Of a stretch of 33,633 nucleotides of DNA, positions 16,941 to 24,410 are shown piece after piece. A program made the translations under genes and the position numbers. Source of the stretch: VAZQ01 sp035293945 (lineage in GTDB: Bacteria > Pseudomonadota > Alphaproteobacteria > Rhizobiales > Xanthobacteraceae); contig DATGLV010000035.1 of NCBI GenBank assembly GCA_035293945.1, positions 1-33,633 on the forward strand. Direction: 5' to 3'. Below the pieces are notes generated by a model. The model saw only the letters and a list, made by a program, of their open reading frames with translations. It searched no databases and had not been told where the DNA came from. How positions within the stretch are numbered: the first letter of the stretch is position 1; each line of letters opens with the position of its first letter.

Positions 16941-17723
16941 ATGGACATCGATATCCGCGACAAGGCCGTACTGATCACCGGCGCCTCCAAGGGCATCGGC
17001 GCGGTCATCGCTGAAACGATGGCGCGGGAAGGCTGCCACCTGCATCTCGCGGCGCGTGATGAGACGGCCATGCGGGAGCTTGCCGCGCGGCTTTCCCGCG
17101 CGCACGGTGTCGGGGTGACGGTCCATCGGAGCGATCTCGGCCGCGCCGAGGATGTCGAGGCTCTCGGGCAGGCCTGCGCGGACGTCGACATCCTGGTCAA
17201 CAATGCCGGCGACATTCCGCCCGGCACGCTCGAGGAGATCGACAGCGCGACTTGGCGCAAGGCTTGGGACGTCAAGGTCTACGGCTATGTCGATCTCGCT
17301 CGCATCATCTATCCGCGCATGTGCGCCCGCAGAAGTGGCGTCATCATCAACATTGTCGGCTCGGCGGCGCGCATGCCGAACCATCGCTACATCGCGGGCT
17401 GCATGGCCAACATCGCACTCAACATGTTCACCCAATGCCTTGGCGGTGAGAGCATGCGGCACAATGTTCGGGTCGTCGCCATCAACCCGGGGCCAACCGT
17501 GCCGGGCCGTCATCTGCCGCATGTGATGGCACGGGCAAAGCGTTTGCTTGGGGACGAGAACCGCTGGGCGGAGCTGCACGCGAAATTTCCCGCCGGGCGA
17601 GCCGGCAAGGCCTCGGAGATTGCCGAGGCGGTGGTTTTCCTCGCCTCCAGCCGTGCCGGCTTCATCAGCGGCGCGACGATCGACGTAGATGGCGGGCATT
17701 CGGTCCATCGTCCGGAAGCTTGA
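16941..17723 (+). CDS. Atypical short-chain dehydrogenase/reductase (active-site Lys replaced by Cys)
   Basis: A 260-residue SDR. The cofactor site TGASKGIG (13-20) and NNAG (87-90) are normal, and Ser141 and Tyr150 are present, but the Tyr-x-x-x-Lys motif reads YIAGC, so the lysine is Cys154. Downstream NPGP is the usual segment after strand 6, and the C-terminus SGATIDVDGG is typical. Without the lysine, which lowers the tyrosine pKa and binds the nicotinamide ribose, classical alcohol/ketone chemistry should be impaired; a subgroup of SDRs with this change exists and may do different chemistry. The ATG is 3 bases after the acyl-CoA dehydrogenase stop codon. Confidence 0.88.
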   Translation: MDIDIRDKAVLITGASKGIGAVIAETMAREGCHLHLAARDETAMRELAARLSRAHGVGVTVHRSDLGRAEDVEALGQACADVDILVNNAGDIPPGTLEEIDSATWRKAWDVKVYGYVDLARIIYPRMCARRSGVIINIVGSAARMPNHRYIAGCMANIALNMFTQCLGGESMRHNVRVVAINPGPTVPGRHLPHVMARAKRLLGDENRWAELHAKFPAGRAGKASEIAEAVVFLASSRAGFISGATIDVDGGHSVHRPEA

Positions 17724-17803
17724 GCGCTCAGGGCCGATGAGCGCTCCGAGCGGGGCACGGAGCGGGAATGAGATGCGGGCCTTCCTTGCGATCGCAACAG
17801 AAT

Positions 17804-17914
17804 TTGATGCTCGATCCCGCGAGCGGCGAAAGCGTGCAAGCAATCCTGCAGCGGCTCTATCAAATGCCGGCGGCAGTGATCGAGCGGGCGCGCGCCTATC
17901 TGCCGCCGTCCTGA
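17804..17914 (+). pseudogene. C-terminal remnant of a Bug-family receptor gene
   Basis: In the 210-base gap between the SDR and the thioesterase, one frame encodes 35 residues ending in a stop (TGA at 17912): DPASGESVQAILQRLY followed by QMPAAVIERARAYLPPS. This matches the usual end of Bug receptors, where SGEE-x-Q, a helix with LY, a Pro pair and VIxRAR occur in that order. There is no signal peptide or body of the protein upstream, only about 60 bases of open frame back to a stop, and no ribosome site. I read it as the surviving tail of a second receptor gene removed by deletion or rearrangement. Confidence 0.55.
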
Positions 17915-17933
17915 TAGATCCGAGGAGAAACTG

Positions 17934-18335
17934 ATGAACGCCAGCGACCCGACCGACGCCCTGCCACAAACCGAGCCGGCGTTGCGGGCCATCGCGATGC
18001 CGGCGGACGCCAACCCTCACGGGGATATCTTCGGTGGCTGGCTGTTGTCGCAGATGGATCTCGCCGGCTCAACGGTGGCGACCCGCCGCGCCAAAGGGCG
18101 CGTCGTGACCGTTGCCATCACTGCCATGACGTTTCATCGCCCGGTCTTCGTCGGCGACGAGGTGAGCTGCTATGCGGAAATCGTCAAGGTCGGCAATACC
18201 TCGGTCACGGTCAAGATCGAGAGCTGGGCACGGCGCGGCCGCGGGGAAGAGCGCGTCGAGGTGACCGAAGGCATCTTCACCTACGTGGCCGTAGATTCCG
18301 ACCGCAAACCCCGCCCGGTGCCGGCGGCACCTTGA
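17934..18335 (+). CDS. Acyl-CoA thioesterase, hotdog fold, YciA-like
   Basis: A 133-residue single-hotdog protein. The motif ANPHGDIFGGWLLSQMDLAG (residues 26-45) is diagnostic of YciA/BACH-type acyl-CoA thioesterases; Asn27, His29 and Asp42 are the conserved active-site residues, and TFHRPVFVGDEV follows as in the family. It hydrolyses acyl-CoA to free acid and CoA in the cytoplasm, probably to release trapped CoA esters when the pathway stalls. A good GAGGAG site lies 7 bases before the ATG. It closes the plus-strand gene set that begins with the acyl-CoA dehydrogenase. Confidence 0.93.
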   Translation: MNASDPTDALPQTEPALRAIAMPADANPHGDIFGGWLLSQMDLAGSTVATRRAKGRVVTVAITAMTFHRPVFVGDEVSCYAEIVKVGNTSVTVKIESWARRGRGEERVEVTEGIFTYVAVDSDRKPRPVPAAP

Positions 18336-18535
18336 TCGAGGTCCATCACATTGCGGCCGGCCAAGGGCAAATCCGCGCTCGCTGGAGTGCGGCACATGGA
18401 CTAGACTCCGCCCTGGAGAATCACCCGTAGGTCACCGGATATCCTTATTGCGGCGGTAGCTTGCGAAGTAGACCTAAGCCGAGCTTAAGCAGCGTGCCCT
18501 GATTTGTTGCGCTTGCGAAGCGTCTCGGCGGCTTG

Positions 18536-18552
18536 CGGTTGATCTTCAACCG
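18536..18552. promoter_or_regulatory. Palindromic operator candidate upstream of the FadE-like gene
   Basis: CGGTTGATCTTCAACCG has perfect 7-base arms around TCT and ends 59 bases before the FadE-like start codon, inside the 276-base gap 18336-18611. Size and symmetry suit a TetR- or MarR-type repressor site. The same gap contains the ten-base repeat GCTTGCGAAG twice (18459-18468 and 18511-18520); the second copy is itself part of the inverted repeat CGCTT-GCG-AAGCG. No gene is seen in this gap. Confidence 0.4.
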
Positions 18553-18611
18553 AATCTGATCGAGACCGCAGCAGCCTGATCGAAGAGCCCCTATCCACAT
18601 GGCGGCCTGAC

Positions 18612-20894
18612 ATGAGCGAAACAAGCTTCCGTCGCGACTGGCTCTCCCGGCCGATCTTCCACTGGGCTCGCAAGGTGTTGCCGAGCCTGTCGGCGACCGA
18701 GCGTGAGGCTATCGAAGCCGGAGACGTCTGGTGGGACGCCGAGCTGTTTTCCGGCGAACCCGACTGGCAGAAATTGCTGGCGACCCCGAAGGCTGAGCTT
18801 TCGCCCGAAGAGCAAGCCTTCCTCGATGGGCCGGTCGAGGAACTGTGCGGGATGCTCAATGATTGGGCCATCACCTTCGAGCTGCGCGATCTGCCGCCAG
18901 AAGTTTGGGATTTTCTCAAGGCCCACAAATTCTTTGCCATGATCATCCCCAAATCGTACGGCGGACTTGGCTTCTCGGCTTATGCGCATTCGGAGGTCAT
19001 TCGCAAGCTTTCCACGCGCTCGATCTCGGCGGCGGTTACCGCCATGGTGCCCAACTCGCTCGGCCCCGGAGAGCTCTTGCTGCAGTTTGGCACCAAGGCG
19101 CAGCAAGATTACTGGCTGCCCCGTCTGGCCGATGGGCGCGAGATTCCGTGCTTTGGATTGACCAGTCCGGAGGCTGGCTCCGATGCCGCCTCCATGGTGG
19201 ATACCGGCATCGTGTGTCGCGGCACATTCGAGGGGCGCGAATGCATCGGCATCAAGCTCAACTGGCACAAGCGCTACATCACGCTCGGTCCCATCGCCAC
19301 GGTGCTGGGGCTTGCCTTCAAGCTCTACGATCCCGATCACTTGATCGGCTCGCGTGACGAGATCGGCATAACCCTTGCGCTGGTGCCGACCAACTTGGCC
19401 GGCATCGAGATTGGCCGTCGCCATGTTCCGGCGCTCCATGTCTTCCAGAACGGCCCCAATTCCGGTCGCGACGTGTTCATTCCGATGGACCATGTAATCG
19501 GCGGCGTGGAGCAGGTCGGCAAGGGCTGGAAGATGCTGATGAGCGCGCTGGCGGCCGGGCGCGGCATTTCGCTGCCATCCTTGTCCTCGGCCGCGGCCGT
19601 CTTCACGGCGCATGTCACCGGTGCCTATGCGGTGATCCGCGAGCAGTTCCATGTCCCGATCGCGCGGTTCGAGGCGATCCAGGAGCGGCTCGGCCGAATG
19701 GCGGCGACGGCCTATCTGTTGGATGCGGCGCGGCGGCTGACTTGCGCGGCAATCGATCAGGGTCATAAGCCTGCGGTCATCACCGCCATTATAAAGGCGC
19801 AGGCGACCGAACGCATGCGCGTGTCTGCCAACGATGCCCTCGATGTGCATGGCGGCAAAGGCGTGATCGAGGGGCCGCTCAATTATCTGGGCAGCCTCTA
19901 CCGCGCCGTGCCGATCGGCATCACGGTCGAAGGCGCCAATATCGTGACCCGCAGCCTGATCCAGTTCGGGCAAGGGGCGATTCGCAGCCACCCCTACATC
20001 CTCAAGGAAATGTTGGCGCTGGAAGAAAGCGATCCGCAGCGCGGCCTCGAGGAGTTCGATCGTGCATTCTGGGGCCATATCGGGCACAGCTTCCTCAATG
20101 CGCTGCGCGCCTGGTCGCGTGCCTGGACATTCGGCTATGCGGCGCCGGCGCCGCCCGCAGGCGCGGTGACGGATCATTTCCGCCAGCTCGGCCGCTACTC
20201 GGCCGCCTTCGCGCTCGCGGTCGACATGGCGCTGTTGACCATGGGCGGCAATCTCAAGCGCCGCGAGATGATCTCTGCGCGCTTCGGCGATGTTCTCTCG
20301 GAGCTCTATTTGCTATCAGCCGTTCTCAAGCGCTGGGACGAGGAGGGCCGTCAAGAGGCCGATCTGCCGCTGGTCGAATTCTCGATGGCGCAGGGCTTCG
20401 CCACCATCGAGATGCGGCTTGACGAAATCATCGCCAACTTCCCAAACCGGCCGGCGGCTTGGCTCATCCGTTTCCTGTTATTGCCCTTCGGAGTGCGCCG
20501 GCGCGGGCCGTCCGACAAGCTGACGCAAGCTTGCGCCGCCATCCTCACCGCGCCATCCGCTGCGCGCGACCGCTTGACGGTCGACATCTACAAGCCGAGC
20601 GATGATGGCGGCGTCGCCAGGCTCGAGCGCGCCTTCCAGTTGATCTCAGCGGTCGAGCCGCTGCGCGATCGCCTGCGGCGAGCCCATGTTCGTGATATCG
20701 ACGCGGCCCGGCAGCGCGGCCTGATCAACGACGCCGAGGCCGACCAGCTCAAGGCCGTGCAGCTCGCCATCGCGGCTGTGGTAGCAGTCGATGATTTCCC
20801 CGCCGAAGCCCTTGCCCCGCGCCGTGCCATGCGCGCCGAAGGAGACGTGTCATCACCGACAGCGACACAGTTCCAGTCGAACGCCGCAGAGTAG
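18612..20894 (+). CDS. fadE: FadE-type acyl-CoA dehydrogenase
   Basis: A 760-residue protein of the long FadE (YafH) class, first step of beta-oxidation, oxidising acyl-CoA to trans-2-enoyl-CoA. The N-terminus matches the class (TEREAIEAGDVWWDAELFSG), the FAD region has GLTSPEAGSDAAS (182-194), the central helix has AAGRGISLPSLS, and Glu440 in ITVEGANIVTRSL is the likely catalytic base. The C-terminal extension of about 250 residues characteristic of FadE is present. It lacks the hydrophobic N-terminal membrane segment of E. coli FadE (814 residues). A thiolase gene begins inside its 3' end, so the two are coupled. Confidence 0.92.
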   Translation: MSETSFRRDWLSRPIFHWARKVLPSLSATEREAIEAGDVWWDAELFSGEPDWQKLLATPKAELSPEEQAFLDGPVEELCGMLNDWAITFELRDLPPEVWDFLKAHKFFAMIIPKSYGGLGFSAYAHSEVIRKLSTRSISAAVTAMVPNSLGPGELLLQFGTKAQQDYWLPRLADGREIPCFGLTSPEAGSDAASMVDTGIVCRGTFEGRECIGIKLNWHKRYITLGPIATVLGLAFKLYDPDHLIGSRDEIGITLALVPTNLAGIEIGRRHVPALHVFQNGPNSGRDVFIPMDHVIGGVEQVGKGWKMLMSALAAGRGISLPSLSSAAAVFTAHVTGAYAVIREQFHVPIARFEAIQERLGRMAATAYLLDAARRLTCAAIDQGHKPAVITAIIKAQATERMRVSANDALDVHGGKGVIEGPLNYLGSLYRAVPIGITVEGANIVTRSLIQFGQGAIRSHPYILKEMLALEESDPQRGLEEFDRAFWGHIGHSFLNALRAWSRAWTFGYAAPAPPAGAVTDHFRQLGRYSAAFALAVDMALLTMGGNLKRREMISARFGDVLSELYLLSAVLKRWDEEGRQEADLPLVEFSMAQGFATIEMRLDEIIANFPNRPAAWLIRFLLLPFGVRRRGPSDKLTQACAAILTAPSAARDRLTVDIYKPSDDGGVARLERAFQLISAVEPLRDRLRRAHVRDIDAARQRGLINDAEADQLKAVQLAIAAVVAVDDFPAEALAPRRAMRAEGDVSSPTATQFQSNAAE

Positions 20895-22177
20895 AGGGCC
20901 CTCCGGTCTTCATCATCGACGGCAGCCGGACCCCGTTCATCAAGGCGCGGGGACGGCCGGGGCCGTTCACGCCGGTCGATCTCGCGGTCCAGTGCGGGCG
21001 TCCGCTGCTGTTGCGCCAGCCGTTTCCTGCAGATGCGTTCGATCTCGTCATCCTCGGCTGTGTGAGCGTGATCGCTGATGAGATGAATCCGGCGCGCGTC
21101 GCGGCGCTACGGCTCGGCATGGGTGAATCCATGACGGCGTTCACGGTGCAGATCAATTGCGGCTCCGGCATGCAGTCGATCGACACCGCCTATCGTTACA
21201 TCCAGCAAGGCATCGCTGATCTGGTGCTCGCCGGCGGCACCGATTCGCTCAGCCATTCCCCGCTGGTGTATCGCCGCAGCGCGGTCGAATGGTTCGCGGC
21301 GCTCGCCGGCGCGCGTAACCCATTGGACCGGGTCAAAGTCTTCGCGGGCTTCCAGCCCTCCATGTTCAAGCCTGTCATCGGGCTTGAGCGCGGCCTGACC
21401 GATCCGGTGGTCGAGCTCAATATGGGGCAGACCGCGGAAGTGGTGGCGCATGTCTTCAATATTTCGCGCCGTGATGCCGACCAATATGCGGTCGAAAGTC
21501 AGCTCAAGCTGGCGCGCGCCCAACAGGACGGCCACTTTGCGGGCGAGCTCGAGCCGGCGTTTGCCCGCAACGGGAGGGTCTATGATTTCGACGACGGTGT
21601 GCGGCCCGACTCCTCGGTTGAATCGCTCGCCAAGCTCAAGCCGGCCTTCGAGCGGCCCTGGGGCAAGGTGACCCCCGGCAACAGCTCGCAGATCACCGAT
21701 GGGGCGTCCTGGGTCATTCTCGCCTCCGAGGCGGCGGTGAAGCAGCATGGCCTCAAGCCGCGCGCGGTGATCGTCGACAGCGAGTGGTCGGCGCTCGATC
21801 CTTCCATCATGGGCCTCGGTCCGGTGCTGTGCTCGACCGCGCTGCTCAAGCGTCACGCGCTGGCTCTGACCGACGTCGAATTATGGGAGCTGAACGAGGC
21901 TTTCGCGGCGCAGGTGCTGGCCTGCCTTGCTGCTTGGCAAGACGAGCAATTCTGCCGCGAGGTGCTGCATCTTCCTGCTGCGGCTGGTTCAGTCGATCGC
22001 GGCAAGCTCAATGTCGACGGCGGGGCCATCGGGCTCGGACATCCGGTCGGCGCCAGCGGCAACCGCATCGTGCTGCACCTTGTCAACGCAATGAAGCGGC
22101 TTGGCCTCAAGCGCGGCATCGCCACCGAATGCATCGGCGGGGGGCAGGGCGGCGCCATGCTGATCGAGGCGGTTTGA
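20852..22177 (+). CDS. fadI: Acetyl-CoA C-acyltransferase (thiolase) with no standard start codon
   Basis: A thiolase of about 441 residues. Counting from the ATC at 20852, the nucleophile is Cys103 (INCGSGMQS); NEAFAAQ, GGAIGLGHPVGASG and the second cysteine in ECIGGGQGG complete the active site. The conserved N-terminus FIIDGSRTPFIKARG lies upstream of the first TTG in frame (21011), and between an in-frame stop at 20792 and that TTG there is no ATG, GTG or TTG. AAGGAG at 20839-20844 is 7 bases before ATC (20852), so initiation at AUC is possible; a GTG at 20847 is in the fadE frame. It cleaves 3-ketoacyl-CoA to acetyl-CoA and a shortened acyl-CoA. Gene name by analogy with its fadJ-like neighbour. 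Confidence 0.85.
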   Translation: MTDSDTVPVERRRVEGPPVFIIDGSRTPFIKARGRPGPFTPVDLAVQCGRPLLLRQPFPADAFDLVILGCVSVIADEMNPARVAALRLGMGESMTAFTVQINCGSGMQSIDTAYRYIQQGIADLVLAGGTDSLSHSPLVYRRSAVEWFAALAGARNPLDRVKVFAGFQPSMFKPVIGLERGLTDPVVELNMGQTAEVVAHVFNISRRDADQYAVESQLKLARAQQDGHFAGELEPAFARNGRVYDFDDGVRPDSSVESLAKLKPAFERPWGKVTPGNSSQITDGASWVILASEAAVKQHGLKPRAVIVDSEWSALDPSIMGLGPVLCSTALLKRHALALTDVELWELNEAFAAQVLACLAAWQDEQFCREVLHLPAAAGSVDRGKLNVDGGAIGLGHPVGASGNRIVLHLVNAMKRLGLKRGIATECIGGGQGGAMLIEAV

Positions 22178-22178
22178 C

Positions 22179-22222
22179 GCATGTTCCGGAAAAGTGGGTA
22201 CGGGTTTTCCGAAAGAACGTGC
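22179..22222. repeat. Dispersed palindromic repeat of rhizobial type
   Basis: Directly after the thiolase stop codon. Imperfect inverted arms GCATGTTCCGGAAAA and TTTTCCGAAAGAACGTGC flank GTGGGTACGGG. The pattern (CCGGAAAAGTGGG...GGTTTTCCGAAA) is one I recognise as a common intergenic palindrome in Bradyrhizobium-like genomes. In the transcript it would form a long hairpin between the thiolase and hydratase genes. Confidence 0.7.
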
Positions 22223-22240
22223 GGAAGTGCGAGATGAGCA

Positions 22241-22275
22241 GACCATATTCCGATCCAATCGATCGCAATATGGTC
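22241..22275. repeat. Second palindrome of the composite repeat
   Basis: Perfect 9-base arms GACCATATT and AATATGGTC enclose a 17-base loop containing CGATCCAATCGATCG. It lies 18 bases after the preceding palindrome and 13 bases before the start of the next gene, so its right arm sits just ahead of that gene's GAGG ribosome site. Probably part of the same mobile or dispersed element. Confidence 0.6.
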
Positions 22276-22288
22276 TAGAGGAACCATC

Positions 22289-24388
22289 ATGGCCGACGGT
22301 GTTTGGAAGATCCTCGAGCCACGCAATCTTGAGCTTGGTCCCCATCGCGACCCGGCGGCGCCGAAGCTCGGCAACTGGCGGCACTGGAAACTCAGGCGTG
22401 ACGAGGACGACGTCCTCTGGCTCGTCTTCGACAAGAGCGGGGCAAGCGCCAACACGCTCTCGCAAGACGTCATTCTCGAGCTTGATGACGTATTGGCGAA
22501 AGTCGAAAGCGAAACCGCCAAGGGGCTGGTGCTGCGCTCCGCCAAGCCAGCCGGCTTCATCGCCGGCGCTGATGTCAACGAGCTGCGCGAGGCCAAGAAC
22601 GCAGCCGATATCGAGGCGCGTCTGACGCGGGCGCATGCGGTCGTGGATCGCCTTGACCGGCTCAAGCTGCCGACCATCGCGGTGATCCATGGCTATTGTT
22701 TAGGCGGCGGTCTCGAGATTGCGCTCGCTTGCGATTATCGGATCGCGACCGAAGACGCGAGCCTGGGATTTCCCGAGGTGCTGCTCGGCCTGCACCCTGG
22801 CCTCGGCGGGACGGTGCGCGCACCCCGCCTCATCAATCCACTCGAAGCCATGACCATGATGCTCACCGGGCGACCAGCGCGTGCACGCCGTGCGAAGTCG
22901 CTTGGCCTCGTCGATGCGGTAACGCAGGAGCGCCACGTGCGCGCCGCGGTCCGCGCCGCCGTCACCGGGGCGCTCAAGACGACGCGCTCGACCCTGATGG
23001 TGAGCGCATTCAGGCTTGCGCCAGCCCGGGCGCTTGCCGCCAAGCGCATGCGCGCGCAGGCCAATGCCAAGGCGCCGCCTGAGCATTATCCCGCCCCATC
23101 GGCGCTGATCGACGCATGGGAGCACCATGGCGGCGACATGCAGGCCATGCAAAAGGCCGAGATCGCCTCCTTCTCGCGGCTCGTTGCCGGCCCGACCGCG
23201 CAAAACCTGATCCGCGTGTTCGCGCTGCGCGAGAAACTGAAATCGCTCGCCGACGGCGGTTGGGAAGGCCGGCGCGTTCACGTGATCGGAGCCGGTGCGA
23301 TGGGCGGCGATATTGCGGCTTGGTGCGCCTGGCGCGGCTTCCAGGTGACCTTGGCCGACATGAAGGCGGAGCCGCTCGGCAAGGCGATTGCACGTGCGGC
23401 GAGCCTGTTCGACAAGATCGCGCATCGGCGCATCGACGTGCGCGACGCACTCGATCGCCTCACTCCCGACGTCAATGGCGACGGGGTCGCCCTTGCGGAC
23501 TTGGTGATCGAAGCGGTTCCCGAGGTGCTCGATCTCAAGCGCAAGATCTATGCGGGCATTGAGCCGCGCATGCGTCCTCATGCGATCCTCGCCACCAATA
23601 CGTCGAGCATTCCGCTCGATGAGCTGTGCGAAGGACTGGCGCGGCCGCAGCGCTTGCTCGGCCTGCACTTCTTCAACCCGGTGTCGCGCATGCAGCTGGT
23701 CGAAGTGATCAGCCACGATAAGGTCGCGCCTGAGGTGCTCGCGGCCGGCCGGGCCTTTCTGGGCCGCATCGATCGCCTGCCGGCGCCGGTCAAGAGCGCG
23801 CCGGGATTTTTAGTCAATCGCGCACTCACGCCGTATCTGCTCGAGGCCATGGTGTTGTTCGACGAGGGCGTCAAGCGTGAGACCATCGATAAGGCGGCCG
23901 AAAGCTTCGGCATGCCGGTTGGTCCGATCGAGCTCGCCGACGAGGTCGGCCTCGACATCTGCCTGCACGTTGCCGAGATGCTCAAGGCCAATCTCGGCCG
24001 CAAGATGCCGGAGCTGCCCAACTGGCTGCGCGAGAAAGTGGCCAAGGGCGAGCTCGGCCGCAAGACCGGCAAAGGCCTCTATGATTGGAAGGACGACAAG
24101 CCCGTCAAGGACGCCGAGGTCGCGCAGCCGACCGGTGAGATGACCAACCGCCTCATCCTGCCCATGCTCGATGTTTGCGTCGGCTGCCTGCGCGAGGGCG
24201 TCGTGGCGGACGAAGATACGGTCGACGCCGCGATGATTTTTGCCACCGGCTTTGCCCCGTTCCGCGGTGGGCCGACGCATTACGCCAGGGCGCACGGTGT
24301 CTCCGACATTTGCGCCACCCTGATGCGGTTCGCGCAACGCTACGGCGACCGTTTCTTCCCCGATCCGGGCTGGAACAAGCTCGCTTAA
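22289..24388 (+). CDS. fadJ: FadJ-like bifunctional enoyl-CoA hydratase / 3-hydroxyacyl-CoA dehydrogenase
   Basis: A 699-residue fusion. Residues about 40-300 are a crotonase domain with both catalytic glutamates (Glu143 in GYCLGGGLE, Glu163 in FPEVLLG) and the oxyanion segment AGFIAGADV. Residues about 328-690 are an NAD-dependent 3-hydroxyacyl-CoA dehydrogenase: GAGAMGG (334-340), AVPEVLDLK, ATNTSSIP, catalytic His460 (GLHFFNP) with Glu472. It performs the hydration and second oxidation steps of beta-oxidation. It follows the thiolase after 111 bases filled with palindromic repeats; GAGG precedes the ATG. Together with fadE and the thiolase it gives a complete beta-oxidation set. Confidence 0.93.
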   Translation: MADGVWKILEPRNLELGPHRDPAAPKLGNWRHWKLRRDEDDVLWLVFDKSGASANTLSQDVILELDDVLAKVESETAKGLVLRSAKPAGFIAGADVNELREAKNAADIEARLTRAHAVVDRLDRLKLPTIAVIHGYCLGGGLEIALACDYRIATEDASLGFPEVLLGLHPGLGGTVRAPRLINPLEAMTMMLTGRPARARRAKSLGLVDAVTQERHVRAAVRAAVTGALKTTRSTLMVSAFRLAPARALAAKRMRAQANAKAPPEHYPAPSALIDAWEHHGGDMQAMQKAEIASFSRLVAGPTAQNLIRVFALREKLKSLADGGWEGRRVHVIGAGAMGGDIAAWCAWRGFQVTLADMKAEPLGKAIARAASLFDKIAHRRIDVRDALDRLTPDVNGDGVALADLVIEAVPEVLDLKRKIYAGIEPRMRPHAILATNTSSIPLDELCEGLARPQRLLGLHFFNPVSRMQLVEVISHDKVAPEVLAAGRAFLGRIDRLPAPVKSAPGFLVNRALTPYLLEAMVLFDEGVKRETIDKAAESFGMPVGPIELADEVGLDICLHVAEMLKANLGRKMPELPNWLREKVAKGELGRKTGKGLYDWKDDKPVKDAEVAQPTGEMTNRLILPMLDVCVGCLREGVVADEDTVDAAMIFATGFAPFRGGPTHYARAHGVSDICATLMRFAQRYGDRFFPDPGWNKLA

Positions 24389-24410
24389 TCCGCGATGTGA
24401 AATCTTCAAC

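Noticed and set aside
17689..17934. 81-residue frame between SDR and thioesterase
   Set aside because: No similarity and an Arg/Ala-rich composition; a different frame in the same gap encodes the Bug receptor tail, which explains the sequence better.
16095..18020. 641-residue minus-strand open frame
   Set aside because: Lies opposite the acyl-CoA dehydrogenase and SDR genes, which have clear motifs; the antisense product resembles nothing and has shadow-type composition.
18591..20177. 528-residue minus-strand open frame
   Set aside because: Antisense to fadE; no recognisable domain or ribosome site.
20791..21078. 95-residue plus-strand frame overlapping the fadE/thiolase junction
   Set aside because: It has an ATG but a low-complexity product without motif; it is in a different frame from the thiolase and does not supply its start.
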